This document shows, one piece after another, positions 11,199 through 22,292 of a stretch of DNA of 64,000 nt. The first letter of the stretch is position 1, and each line of letters opens with the position of its first letter. Both the position numbers and the translations under genes were made by a program. The stretch covers positions 62,001 to 126,000 of the forward strand of contig BCIX01000002.1 in assembly GCA_001600095.1 (NCBI GenBank). Reading direction: 5' to 3'. Source of the stretch: Bullera alba (Eukaryota > Basidiomycota > Tremellomycetes > Tremellales > Bulleraceae). The notes below the pieces were generated by a model. The model was not told the DNA's origin. It did not search any database and was given only the letters and a program-made list of their open reading frames with translations.

Positions 11199-13718
11199 AT
11201 GAACGGACCAGAGGCATTGGAGTATGATCACAAGGAGACCGGCTGTCATGGCGACACACATCCGCCGTCAAGGTTGCCAATACTCCGATCACCGATAGAT
11301 CGCTCCGATGGCCCATGGCTTACCGAAGGCCACATAGCATCACCTTGGCTATCACTGTTCTACGGTGAGTCCTCCTCTAGCTTAACATCTTCCAGAGCTC
11401 ATCAAATGTTCGCAGATCTGGCGATGGTCGCCGTCCTGACCGTATTCTCGACAACTCACGAACTGGCCACTCCCGCTTCCATTCCTACGTTCTTGTCGTA
11501 AGTCATTTCATCTCAATGAGATCGAATAGCCCGCTGAGATCGTTGTCGTTCAGGTACTTTGTGGTCATATATTGGATTTGGACCTCGCAGGTCCATTATG
11601 ATATTCGGTATCAAGCCGAGGACGCATTCCACTGGGTCGCAAAGAGTCTTCAGATCGCCGCCCTGATCTATATCGGTGCAGCGAGTGGGAATTGGAATCT
11701 GTCGCTCCTCAAGCATCCCGATCTTTCTGAAGTCAGCCGAAAGGTTGCCGCTGAATACGGTAAGACTACCTTGATGCGCATCAAGGATGACTGACATCTG
11801 ACGATCGTATTCAGACCGCGCGGAGGAGAGCTTTTTCACCGTGGTTTTAGCCTTCCTAGCTTCAAGGGTTATACTGCTCATCCAATACGTAGTCTGTGAG
11901 TACAAGTATCACTGAGACGAGGTGTTACGCCGGGATCGTGATTGACATAGCTGGTAGCAATGATCCTTGGCTATCGGGCTCGCCGGGGCACAGGATCACA
12001 TCGTCTGGCGACCGGCTTCTTGCTGGTGTCCATCGTCCAAAGCACCATATGCCTAGCACTTCCTTTGCAAACCCCTCACGCCGCTTTCGCCAAGGTTGGT
12101 AACGCGGTCGTACTGCGTATCGAGAAAGATCTGACTTCATGACAACAGGTCGCCCTGCTGTATTCTGCCATTCTGGGCGAGATCATTGGCCTATGGGTCC
12201 AGACAAAGCTCTCGGCAAGTCGGCACATCGACACTCGAGCCTTGGTCGAGCGATACGGTGCTCTGACTTTGATCATCCTGTGAGCTGTGAGGATGGAGGA
12301 TGTCTCTGCTGAGCTGACGCAATCTTAGAGGCGAAGGCTTCATCTCCCTCACCCGAGCGTTCAACCGAGCCATCTCAGGGTTGAGCGACACTGATGCAGC
12401 AACTTATGCCCAAGTGTTCATTGGTGAGCTCGAGGTTGATCACCAGCGCACGAGCTCAGGGGTGATTGCTCATGGAGATCACCAGCCATTGCAATCATCT
12501 TCCTCGTCTACCTCTTCCTCTTTGGGCACCATGGGCGGGGGTCCGTCAAGCGACACCATGTACTGTTATGGGAAGCAGTTCATTTCCCGCTTCATGTCGC
12601 TCTACTTCTCTTGCTTGCGGCCATGGTGGTAAGTGGGTGGCTCCAAGCAGTAGTGGCGTCTAGGTCGAAGCTGAGTCTCTGACCAGAATACGATCGTGGT
12701 GATCTCCTTCGCGGCGGGCATCAGTCGAGTCACGACGGAGTTCTCACTCTCGTTGGAGGCTATCGCCAATGGGACTGGGCTCCACGATGTTTATGGGTCT
12801 AGTATCTCACGATACCTAGACAAACTGATTCTCGAGCCCGAGTAGGTGTCTGCACTCTGCAATGAGGCAGATAGCAGCCGCTGATCGTTTCCAGCTACGA
12901 GACCGAGTTCGACCTATTAAACACTTTGTCGGCGATGGATTCACCTCCAGGTAAGCGAACGAATCGCAGAGCCAAGCAAGCGACCCTATGTACTGACACC
13001 TGCGATAGACTCCGCAACGATCCTCGCTTATCAGTACTTCGGGCAGATCATCCTGCAGACCACTATAGTGCGTTTCTCTGTCCATTTACCTTACCCGCCG
13101 CGGGCTAGTACACGGCTGAATAATAGCCTAGAGCTACGGTATCGAGGTGCAGGATGACGCAATGCGGTCACTGGAGAACCTGTACTCGATCAACGTCACG
13201 GTACCCTCCAACACCTCGTTATTGGATCAGAGGAGGGCAGAGGCTCAAACCTACCTGATCGAAGTGGTTGAAGGACCGGTCGATAATGCGCTTAGCGGTG
13301 TACTGTGGCTATGTCCCTGTGCGGTGAGTCAGAACTGGGCGATGTCCTCGATTTGGACCAACACATCACTGAAGTCTGAATCCGTCAGGGCGCGGTCCTG
13401 GCTTTGGCTGCGGCTCGATCACTCTTATCGACACATCCACTGAGACTGAAACAGGCGCTCACCTTCTTACCCATGATACTGGCCGGTATTGCTCTCAGCC
13501 TACTTGGTCTCTTGGATATCGGCAAGCGCAACATCGACATCTTCAACTCGGACGAATTGAGTGGGACAAACACCCTTTATCGGCTGCTCGAGGCGAGATT
13601 ACCGTTGTTCATCGTGATGATGGTATACCTCGGTGTATACGCCATAAGTACGGTGACCTCTGGGTGGCTGCACAGGATTGCAAGAAGATCACAGGAGAGA
13701 GTTGGTAACTCGGTATAG
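11199..13718 (+). CDS. Low-temperature-requirement A (LtrA) family membrane protein
   Basis: LtrA-family proteins are polytopic membrane proteins of unknown biochemical activity, named from Listeria, with fungal members. About eleven exons could be chained. The order is RLPILRSPID, LFYDLAMVAVLTVFS, YFVVIYWIWTSQVHYDIRYQ, FFTVVLAFLASRVILLIQYV, LTLIILGEGFISLTRAF, then a Gly/His-rich stretch (FGHHGRGSVKRHH), LWEAVHFPLHVALLLL and late hydrophobic helices ending in a basic tail. The YDxRYQAED, LGEG and WExxHFPLH elements match the family. The 51-nt intron ending TTCGCAG was chosen because it restores FYDLAMV. The acceptor at GCTGGTAG before ATGATCCTTGG likewise keeps the frame. The start is tentative; 11013 is possible. 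The luminal region DYETEFDLLNTL to LEVVEG-like sequence is less conserved. Confidence 0.83.
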
Positions 13719-14312
13719 ATGTATAGATGTCAGGTCACATGCTGACTCTTGAGACTGGCTCTCATGCGTTGAACTCACTGCTACTGATGCGATGACGGGC
13801 TTCGCTTAGGCTTCTTCAAACGTCAAGTCATGACTTATCGGCCGACGAACGTCAATGAGCAGCTTTCTCATAGATGCACACGGAGGGTTCAGATCAAAGG
13901 AAGGACTGGTTTGGGGTGCTCTTCCGATGGAAGACCGCCTTTGGAGGTATATGGCCGGGCGTGGGCACAGCGCTGGCTCTCCCTGCGACATATGCCCGGA
14001 AACTAGCAGCTTCGTCTTGGCTGGGAAGGAGGACGAGGTTAAAGGATGGGCTGGCGGACTTGTGTTGACTCGCTTAGGGTGGTCTTCTGGTGGAAGCCTA
14101 TTTTTGCAGATATATCTTGATAAGGGGAAGGCTCTGGATCGCCTTTTCCCACATTGACTGAGATATCCAGGTAAGTCCTCTACCTCATTCATATCAGAAG
14201 TCGGGTCTCAAGTATCATCCTACTGTCAGTGTGGTGGCTTATCACTACTGCGCTTCAAGCTTCCGCGACTACCACCGAATCCCAAGTAGAATATCACACA
14301 CTGCCTACCACA
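13719..14312. other. Intergenic region downstream of the LtrA-family gene
   Basis: A 100-codon plus-strand frame (13855-14157) and a 128-codon minus-strand frame (13806-14192) overlap each other, and neither shows a recognisable domain or splice structure. The last 150 bases probably act as promoter and leader for the next gene. Confidence 0.35.
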
Positions 14313-15364
14313 ATGGGTGAGCTATATCTATCCTGCCTGTTGATGTTGATCGACCCACTGACCACGAGCTAGCTGGTGACGAGGATCAAGACATGCTGGA
14401 TGTTCATTCAGATGAGGCGAGCGGAGATGAGATTATGCCGGACGTAGACCAAGAAGAGCTACCTGTCTCGGATGTTGGGGCCGATGGTGTGGCTGGTCTC
14501 ACAGCTCAACACAGTCTCGAAAAGGTGAGTCTGTCTCCCTGGTTCCCTAGTCAGCGGATAAGCAGTGGACAAGACTGACGCTCCGATGTAGCGATTTGAA
14601 CGATGGGACCAAAGCGTCTGCACCAAGATGTCGGGGGACTCTGTGTTGCTGATGAGACTGAGAAACCGACCTGATCTTTTGAGCAAGATAGTGGGCAGCG
14701 TCCCTGGCCACACTTCATACTTTATGACGCAGGGGTCGGCCGAAGAAGAGGTTACCAACCAGTGGTGAGTTTCTCGCAGCGTTCCCCAAACTGCACTTTA
14801 TGACAAGATGAGCTAAATTCACAATCGCGCAGGCTGTCGGCTCCCCTTGATGGGAGCGTGGCCGGCGCTGTCGGCCATACCGCGCACAAGTTGCTCGAAG
14901 ATAGGACAATCGTCCCGAGCGCTCTGGCCTACCAACAATTGTGAGTACGCGCGGACCGGAAGGATCACCCCGTGTGTGCAGCGGTAATTACAGTCAGGCT
15001 GCACGACGTGGAATCACTGCCAGACTTCGAAGTGCTGGCGTCACTCGATGATCGATTCAAGAGCAGGTGAGTGTTTCTAGGTGCTTGCTTCCTGTCCTGA
15101 CTCGCTCTGAATATCTCTGCTATTAGCTTGAAAGGCGAACTTGAAGCCACCCTGTCCGAGGCGGCGAACAACTCCTCAGGCAAGGGCAAAAGCAAGTTGG
15201 GCCAATTGAACACTGACGCGGTCAATGAGGACATTGTCACTGTTCTCACCGAGTACTTTAAGGACATCAATTATCTGAAGTTTGGAGACGTGCCCGCCTA
15301 TCCAGCGGACACTCAAGACGCCGAATCGGACGGTTCAGAGGAGATCGGAGAGAGGGCAGAATGA
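14313..15364 (+). CDS. Uncharacterised protein, acidic N-terminus
   Basis: Six or seven exons join in frame. Exon 1 is just ATGG (14313-14316), followed by the exon that starts CTGGTGACGAG. The protein begins MAGDEDQDMLDVHSDEASGD, strongly acidic, then has RFERWDQSVCTKM, LLMRLRNRPDLLSKIVGS, LAYQQLLHDVESLPDF and SSLKGELEATLSEAANN. It ends in an acidic tail (DGSEEIGERAE). It is about 240 residues long and has no signal peptide or membrane segment. I do not recognise the family. The charged, helical character suggests a soluble nuclear or cytosolic protein, possibly a complex subunit. The consistent GTGAGT/CAG splice sites and the frame kept over all junctions support it as real. Confidence 0.68.
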
Positions 15365-16063
15365 GAAGCGTGGAACGGTGGGAGTTGGGAGATCTAACTC
15401 GAAGCTAGGCTTCAAGGGTTCACGCCAGCCTCGAGCTTTGTCTGATGACGCAAGGGGGAGCGACTCCGATGATCTTATGCACTGACCACTGAGCATTGCT
15501 GTCTCCCCTGAAATTATGATCACTGACTGACATCAATCAATGACGTGTTATGGCCGTTCAAAGTCTCTGGCATGCTGGAGTGATCGAGTTCACATACAGC
15601 CAGAGTCAATTTGAAGGCATGGGCAGATCGAAGGCTGACATCGTCAAATTCCCCTTTCCTTTCAATAGCTTCCTGCCATATGTCATATCTACCATAACGC
15701 GGCTCAGCTGCAGGATGAGCTAGAAGGTTAAGATCGGCGAGCGGCTCAGACGGTCTGTAATATTCGTCGAGCCAGTCTTCTCACTGCCGATCTCCTTACA
15801 TATCAGCTAATCTAGGCCTTCCGTCGAGCCTTTATGGACACTCGAAAAGTGACCACGCCTCGCACATTGAAAGTAGACGCCTTCTTTGGACGACGCAGGT
15901 GATCGACCTCCTTTCGAGACCTTTTTCGCACGCTGCTCGAATGCTTGATTGAGAAGGATCTGTCTTTGTAGCTCTGGCTACATAAAGCCCCCCCTAGCTC
16001 TCTGGCTCTTCACCTCAACAGCAACGCCCCTCACCAGCAACACGACAAGCAGCATATCACATC
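15365..16063. other. Intergenic region, promoter side of the next gene
   Basis: No gene was seen. The 100 bases before the ATG at 16064 are C/A-rich (CACCTCAACAGCAACGCCCC). A TACATAAAGC sequence at about 15979 is a weak TATA-like candidate, roughly 80 bases upstream of the start. Confidence 0.35.
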
Positions 16064-17134
16064 ATGAGCGACCCAGACGCCGAAGCCAACGCCCTTGCGT
16101 GAGTTCTATATATATTATCTCAACTTGAGCCAGGCTGACATTTCTGCAACAGTATCGCGGCTCTTATGCAGGCTGACGCCGACGAGGAGACCGCAGCTGC
16201 GGCTGCAGCGGCTGCAGCTGGATCCTCCGACGACAACGATGACGGAGAAGAGTCTGGAGAAGATGTCTACATCCCAGATATCCTCTGGGACGAGTATAAG
16301 GTGTATGGTCACTGCCTCACTGTAAGGTCATCTGCTCATCACTGTGCTTGGGATAGGCTCGTGAGTACTGGATGACCGAGCTGGAAGAGCAGTTCGAGCA
16401 AGAGACCAAGGGTTTGGGAAAGCTAGCCGGATCAGAGCACCCCTTCGACTTGGTAGTCTCCGCCCTTCGAACCCACATCAGCAACATCATGAACGTGGAT
16501 TACTCCGATGAAAAGGGTGTCTCTCGCCGAACACAGTTGTCAGTGTCTTTCACACTGACGAATCCATGTCTGATTCTCTGACGTATGCTTGATCGTAGCC
16601 TGCTTGAGGGCGATCACCTCGCCGCCTTGGTGTCCGCGTTCGAAGGCACGGCTCAAGACATCAATGCGTCCAGGGCGGAGTTCCTCGGCGACCGTTCCGA
16701 CATGTACACCTTGTGAGTGGAGAATGGCCTGCCATCGGTCGAGCGGTCACTGGGACTGATAGGTGACTTCTCCACCAGCTGCTCCGATGTGGACAGCATG
16801 ACCAAGCACCAACCATCGTACTTGTATCCCGCGAGAGCACAAGAGTGAGTGGCTCTGACTACTCACACGAGCTCGGTCTCAGAGTGTAGAGGCATCGTCA
16901 GCAACGTGAGCCGTGTTGGTATCTGTTCATACTGATCATGTCGAAACATTCAGGATCAAAGAGCGCGTCCTCGCCCTGGCAAGATTCTCGGAAGCCGAGC
17001 TGACCAAACCTAATGGATATGAACCGCGTACCGCGGACGACATGACTGGAGAGAGTATCAAGTCACTGGAGGCAAGCTTGAAGCATCTCCTCACTGGGCC
17101 AGAGAAAGGTTTCATGTGGAAGGAACAATTTTGA
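16064..17134 (+). CDS. Uncharacterised protein with poly-Ala and acidic segments
   Basis: Seven exons join in frame to a protein of about 230 residues ending MWKEQF. It starts MSDPDAEANALAIAALMQAD, followed by a run of nine alanines (mixed GCT/GCG/GCA codons, so not a simple nucleotide repeat). An acidic stretch ending GEDVYIPDILWDEYK comes next, then a helical region ARE(Y)WMTELEEQFEQETKG. Later motifs are HPFDLVVSALRTHISNIMNV, LLEGDHLAALVSAFEG and RIKERVLALARFSEAEL. There is no signal peptide or transmembrane segment, and I do not recognise the family. Its size, charge and exon layout resemble the preceding gene in the same orientation, but I cannot show homology. Confidence 0.68.
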
Positions 17135-17249
17135 GTGAAACGTAGCCAACTCAGAGCGGGCCGAGACTTGATCAAGTCGGTAAGTGATACATACGTGATT
17201 ACTGAGCTCTCCACACCCGCTAGCCCGCTATAGCTTTCTAGTTTCTACC

Positions 17250-19311
17250 TTAGCAGGTATATTTTAGATCCATGTCGATGGATGGAGTGCCTTCATAGGT
17301 CGAGTTGACGTAGTAGTCAACGGTCCAGACTGAAGTATATCAGCCAACCACTGAAGCTTGACTACGACCGGATACAGACTCACAGTTGTTGCTCTGGATA
17401 TTCAGATCGAGGTACTTGCCCAACTTGACTGTCCCGTTCAGACCTTGCGATGTGACTGCAACATCCAAACAGGGGAGGTTGTCAAAGCCCTTCATCTACC
17501 GGAACACATATTGATCAGCTCGGAACACAAACAGGAGAGCCGATCGATTACGCACCATCTGACCTGAAGAATAGTACGGTCCTGGAATATCACCGATCAA
17601 GAATTGGAAGACATCGGTTCCGGCCTGAGTGGTATTCGGATACGAGATTGAGATGTGATTAGGTGTGACCGTTGCGTTGATGGTCGAGGCCGTCGGGAAT
17701 AGCTGGAAGAAGGAAACGTATGGTCGATCGGGAACCGACGTCTCGCCCGACTTCCAATGTGCAATCATTGGTGCAAACTGGTTTCCGCGGTTGTACTCCT
17801 CTGCGACCTGTTGTCCGCCTGCCATGACGTTCTCGCTCATCCAAGCGGTGTTGATTCTCGTGGTGTCGTTGTCAAGTGAATCCCGGATACCCCGTAGGAT
17901 GATCCTGTCTTGACTGCCGACGGGTTCCGTCAATTTATCAACAATGGACGAGTTGAGCTCTGACCGTAGAGTCTGACCCAGAAGTGCCATACAAGCGCCT
18001 TGACGCAAGTCGAACTGTGTACCCAGAAGACCAAGCGAAGCGACAGGTGCACGTTCTCGGCCGAGAAGCATCCAAAACCAAATAGTGACAATGCTGTCGT
18101 CGTACAGGAAGTTTCGGTGGTACACTCGATCATACGGTCCAACCATGTTCTTCAGGTTGCTGCAAGATGAGTAAGTGCCAGTCACGCGAGGGACTATGAC
18201 GTGGCCTTCGGCTTACTCACTAGTTGTAATGCTCGCCAATGTCTGCCCAGAGCTCTTTCAGCATGTAGGAGCCGTATTCCGGGAGCTTGGAGTCTGGTGG
18301 GGCATGCCTAATCCACTGCAATAGTTCCATCACGTCGATACCATAGTAGGCTAAGATCAGATCGCGGTCAATCGGCAGAACAGGCCATGAAGTTTGACAC
18401 CTACTTGGTGAATTGTACTCGCCGAGGGTGTTGTGCCCATCGGCGGTGAAGAGGTCGTATACATCTTGGGCATATTGATTTCCAGCATCTGTGAGGTTTT
18501 GATCATTCAGTCGATGTCCCACCCACTCCACAATGAGTGCACGGCCGATCGCTGGATTGGAATACGCTGTGACGAGGTTATCGCCATCGTACCCCACGCG
18601 AGTCATCAGGTGCCGGGCGGCTTTGTAGGTTGAATCGACCATTGCCTCCACGACATCTGCCGGCAAGAGGTGTTCGAATTCGGAAATGGCTTGTACGAAA
18701 GCCGACCCCACGAAGAAGGACCAGTTGGGGTCGTAGGACGTCTGCGAGCGACAATGAGCTCGTGTCGTGTTGAAGAATCGACTTGACTTACGTAGATTGC
18801 AGGGGGAAAGGTCTCGTCGTTGGGGTCGGGTATATCGGCAGCAACCTTGTAGTCCCAGTACCAAGCTGTCCCGTTGTCTGCCGGATCGGTGAATTGCAGG
18901 GAGATCCTGTGTTTCCACTCGTTAGGCCTGCCGCAGGAGTCGGATCTCTGGACTTACACATTCCGTATAGCTGTGATGGCCCGCTGAACATCGTCTTCCT
19001 CGTTTCGATGGAGTAGACCGACGATATACCATGCCGTGAAACGGGTGCTGGTGTGACCCTGACCAAGAACAGTCATAAGCTCAGTCGATCTTCGAGGTGC
19101 TAATCTTGCTCACCTTGTCATCGTTCGCCTGGATCCACCCTAGCCAAGGTTCCCATGACCAATCTTGCACTTGCATCGAGTAGTCAAAGATGTCTCGCTC
19201 ATTCTGGTTCAGCGACAGTCCCGGGCTTGGTGGATCCCATCGCTTGAACGGGCTGGATAGGGCCACAGTACATCCCGCCAAAGCGACCAGGAGCGGGGTG
19301 GTGATTCGCAT
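17250..19311 (-). CDS. Secreted protein resembling a six-hairpin glycosidase
   Basis: The protein starts with a clear signal peptide (MRITTPLLVALAGCTVALSS) and is probably secreted. About eight exons follow. Landmarks in order are FTAWYIVGLLHRNEEDDVQ, WYWDYKVAADIPDPNDETFP, SYDPNWSFFVGSAFVQAISE, NSPTYYGIDVMELLQW, YDRVYHRNFLYDDSIVTIWF and LPCLDVAVTSQG. It ends in a beta-rich tail closing DMDLKYTC. The aromatic-rich helical repeats plus YNSPTYYGID recall alpha/alpha six-hairpin sugar-active enzymes, but the exact CAZy family could not be assigned. Several N-glycosylation sequons are present. The 3' exons were chosen by frame: intron GTGCGTAATCG...GGTAG, then GTGAGTCTG...CTTCAG. Start 19311 is supported by the signal peptide. 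Confidence 0.72.
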
Positions 19312-19924
19312 CGTGAGGATCGAGTTTCAGTACGGTGCTGTTTTTGGCCGACATCTTGGCGAGGTTCTCTAGGCGAGTACCTATATAGCTTGCAACCATT
19401 CTCGATCATGATGGTGCTCAGAGCGAGGTGGTGGGGAGATCAGTCACGCGAACGAACATGACTTGAACCAGTCCGGCGAATTGCCGGCCCGAAGAAGATT
19501 GAGCCGAACGCGGATGATACGATTGCCGTTGGTCGGTTTTGGTCCAGCTGCCGATTATAGCTCAGTCAGTCAGAGTCAGTCACGCCTTTCAGCCTCGCAC
19601 CTGTTTGCAGCCCTATTCACTCGTCTCCGCTCAGCTCCGCTCCCGTTTGAAGTGTCTCGATCAAGCTAAAACGAGGTAAGCATCAATCAACTTCAGCACA
19701 TGACCGCACATGACCAGACATGTGACGCTAACACGCCCGGGCCGTCGAGAATCGGTTCCGTCGGCGAGTTGCATCTTGTTAGCGTACTCCGTCTCATGCC
19801 GGGCGCTTCGACCGTCAGTGTACGTATGCAGCTACGCACGTAGTGTTGTTGGATGCATGTGGTCAGATGTGCTTTGAGGTGGTCCTACCAGAGGAATCCT
19901 GCCGATACTATGTAGCTTAGACCG
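19312..19924. other. Promoter region of the secreted glycosidase-like gene
   Basis: No gene was seen in these 600 bases between two genes that both read leftwards. They should contain the promoter of the gene at 17250-19311 and the 3' end of the ferric-reductase-type gene's transcript. A CAGTCAGTCAGAGTCAGTCA-like run occurs near 19563-19582. Confidence 0.35.
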
Positions 19925-22292
19925 TCAGACAGTGAATGATTGGACCTCGAACTAAGTCGCCTGTCAGCGCGACTTCCCGATGTCCGATAGCTTTCTCTCA
20001 CCTCTAATCCCCCGACTCGCCGTTTTAGCCCTGGAGACAACGACCGGACAGCAGCTCCGGTGTCCTGCACCAGTGACTGCGGCTGAACCCAGTAAATCAG
20101 CACATCTTCATGCCGGCACAGATAGAACGGGAACGAGGATTTCGCGACACTCACCCCGCACACTCCGATGAACACTCCTCTGGGTTTCACAGCACTGATC
20201 TGACTTCTGACCCTTTCGGCCCCGGCATCTACGCACGCCGAAAGTAGTGGTCTACCGTGATGTATCTCTACTCCACCGGTAGGAGAAGTGATGGCCATTG
20301 ACCGAGTGCAGTATAGATGGACGTGGGCGTCAATATTGGTCTGCTCGGCAAGACAGAGTAGCGATCTCAAATGCGGTAAAATTGCCTTCGCTTCATCTTC
20401 AGAACTGGCGTCAGCCTCACAACTGGTTTTGTCACGGGACACCTACCATACGACTTTACGATCCACGTCAATGACATCGACTTGGTGTTAGACCGACCCT
20501 CGGCGGTCTTATGTATCGCATCCTCAAGCATGACGAGGCCGTATGTCTGCCATACGGTGAGCGATCACTCAAGGCGGTGTATGTTAACTCACTATCCCGC
20601 TACCCCCAATGACCAGTACTAACCCCGAATAAGAGTGGTGCATGACCGGACCAGGGCCACCCTGAAGTATGCGATCAATACCCTAGTTCTGGATCGTGAG
20701 GTACACCACTCACATAAGGGCCCTCAAGGATCATCTTGCACTTGTTCCCATCTCCGTCATGCTTCTCCATTTCCGAGGACCCCTCAAGAGCCAGGTCGAA
20801 CAGAGCTCTCGTCCAGTCACCCGTACTTTTGACAATAAGGACCATCTGACCACCATCGGAGCTGGCGATGGTGAACGGGTGGTTCTCGAGGCATGTCATA
20901 CCGCCCATCCGCCGCAGAGCGGGTATGCGAATATAGACGTACTGCCCGGCTCGCCAGCCAGAGGTGATGTTGGGTACGGTGATTTGAACGGCCTTTGCTT
21001 GGGGCAGAGGGTTCAGGTAAGCCGTCTTAATCTTGCTCTTGACGACGATTCTGAGCAGTATGTCGGCGCCATACATCGACAGGGCGATAGTTCTAGAGAG
21101 AGCATCAGACAGTATACCACTGCTTGTGAAGGTAACGGCACTTACCCCATAAGTGCGGTGCGAGGCATGTGGAACAGCAGAGCAACGACCAGAATCACCA
21201 GTCCTGAGAGGTATGAGCTAGTCAGACACCTGAATTCTCGTACGACGGGCTTACCGAGGAAGTGACAGATCCTGAACAAACCAAACATGCGCTTTCTGAC
21301 TGGTGCGAGGCTTGTGAGCATCATCAGTGCAACAGCCCCATATGCCGCTGCGGCCAGAATGTCAGTGTCTGACCTGCTGATCTTGCCGATTCTCACCCAC
21401 TGTATCCAGCTATGAACTTTCGGTTCTTGACCGTCTCGAAGTAGTGACCCCCGTCCACAAACTTCTTGGCTGAGCAGCATGTTAGCACGTACATCAGATG
21501 AAGCGAAACGATGTGAATGCACTGAACATAACGACATGTATGGTGGCAGCGGCACTACCAGATCAGTTCTGAATCCTCCTCACGTACTCACAAGATCATA
21601 CGTCCGATGAAGCGGTGGAAATAGTTGAGTTTCTTGTAATCCAGCCCCAGCAAGGTTGACAATGGAGACATCGGCACGGCAAATAGCACGGCGACTGGCA
21701 GATGACAAATGAGTATAGGAGCTCATGACGTTCGCTGTGTACTCACCCGGTAGTTGCAAAGCGACCAATTGTCCGACATGCTTTGGCTCTGTCACTGGGC
21801 TGAGCACGCTGTCAGCAACTGCAAGACGACATGTCAGAGCGATACCCACTTCTCCCAGCCTACAGCCACCCCGATGATGGCAGCATACAACGCCAATGGG
21901 ACCATTTTCCCGAGAGTGTACCCCCGTGTGTACGGGATCCTCTTTCCGAGCATGGTCCACCAAGGCATCAACTGTGACGCCGAGCGGATGTGGATTGGAG
22001 GACCACTGTCCCGTACGGCGGGGTCCAAGCCTGTGGTATACTGCTGTACGGGTGATCCACGTTTACCACGATCGCCGAACCACCACCCTTGACCCAGCTC
22101 GCCGCCTCGTTTCGATGACAAGATCCGGGCGACTGCTCGAGGCAGGTTGACGAGGGCGAGGAAACCGACCAGACCTCCGAAGATCACGATGCAGATAAGG
22201 GTAGCATCGGGAATTGGGATCCAAGTCTCGGGTGCTGGAGCGGGCGCGGACATGGGTTCGAGTGTACTGGAGCTTGTGTTGAATGAGCTCAT
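19925..22292 (-). CDS. Ferric/cupric reductase-type transmembrane oxidoreductase (FRE family)
   Basis: FRE proteins pass electrons from NADPH through FAD and two haems across the plasma membrane, reducing ferric or cupric ions for uptake. About twelve exons were chained. The N-terminal helix contains ICIVIFGGLVGFLALVNLPR. The ferric-reductase domain follows, with haem-ligand histidines in NYFHRFIGRMI, TIHVVMF and FRICHFLGLVILVVALLFHM. The FAD site is GQYVYIRIP...ENHPFTIAS, and the NAD-binding part carries LVLVIGGSGITYGLVMLEDAI and PRGVFIGVCG. The protein ends FEVQSFTV at TGA 19925-19927. Several splice choices were made to keep the frame, for example donor GTATGG after IVKS and acceptor GACTTAG before the last exon. 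The gene has its own promoter to the right. Iron-responsive regulation is known for the family but was not shown here. Confidence 0.9.

Noticed and set aside
13806..14192. 128-codon minus-strand frame and overlapping plus-strand frame
   Set aside because: Both frames are in the same spacer, and neither has recognisable residues or splice signals.
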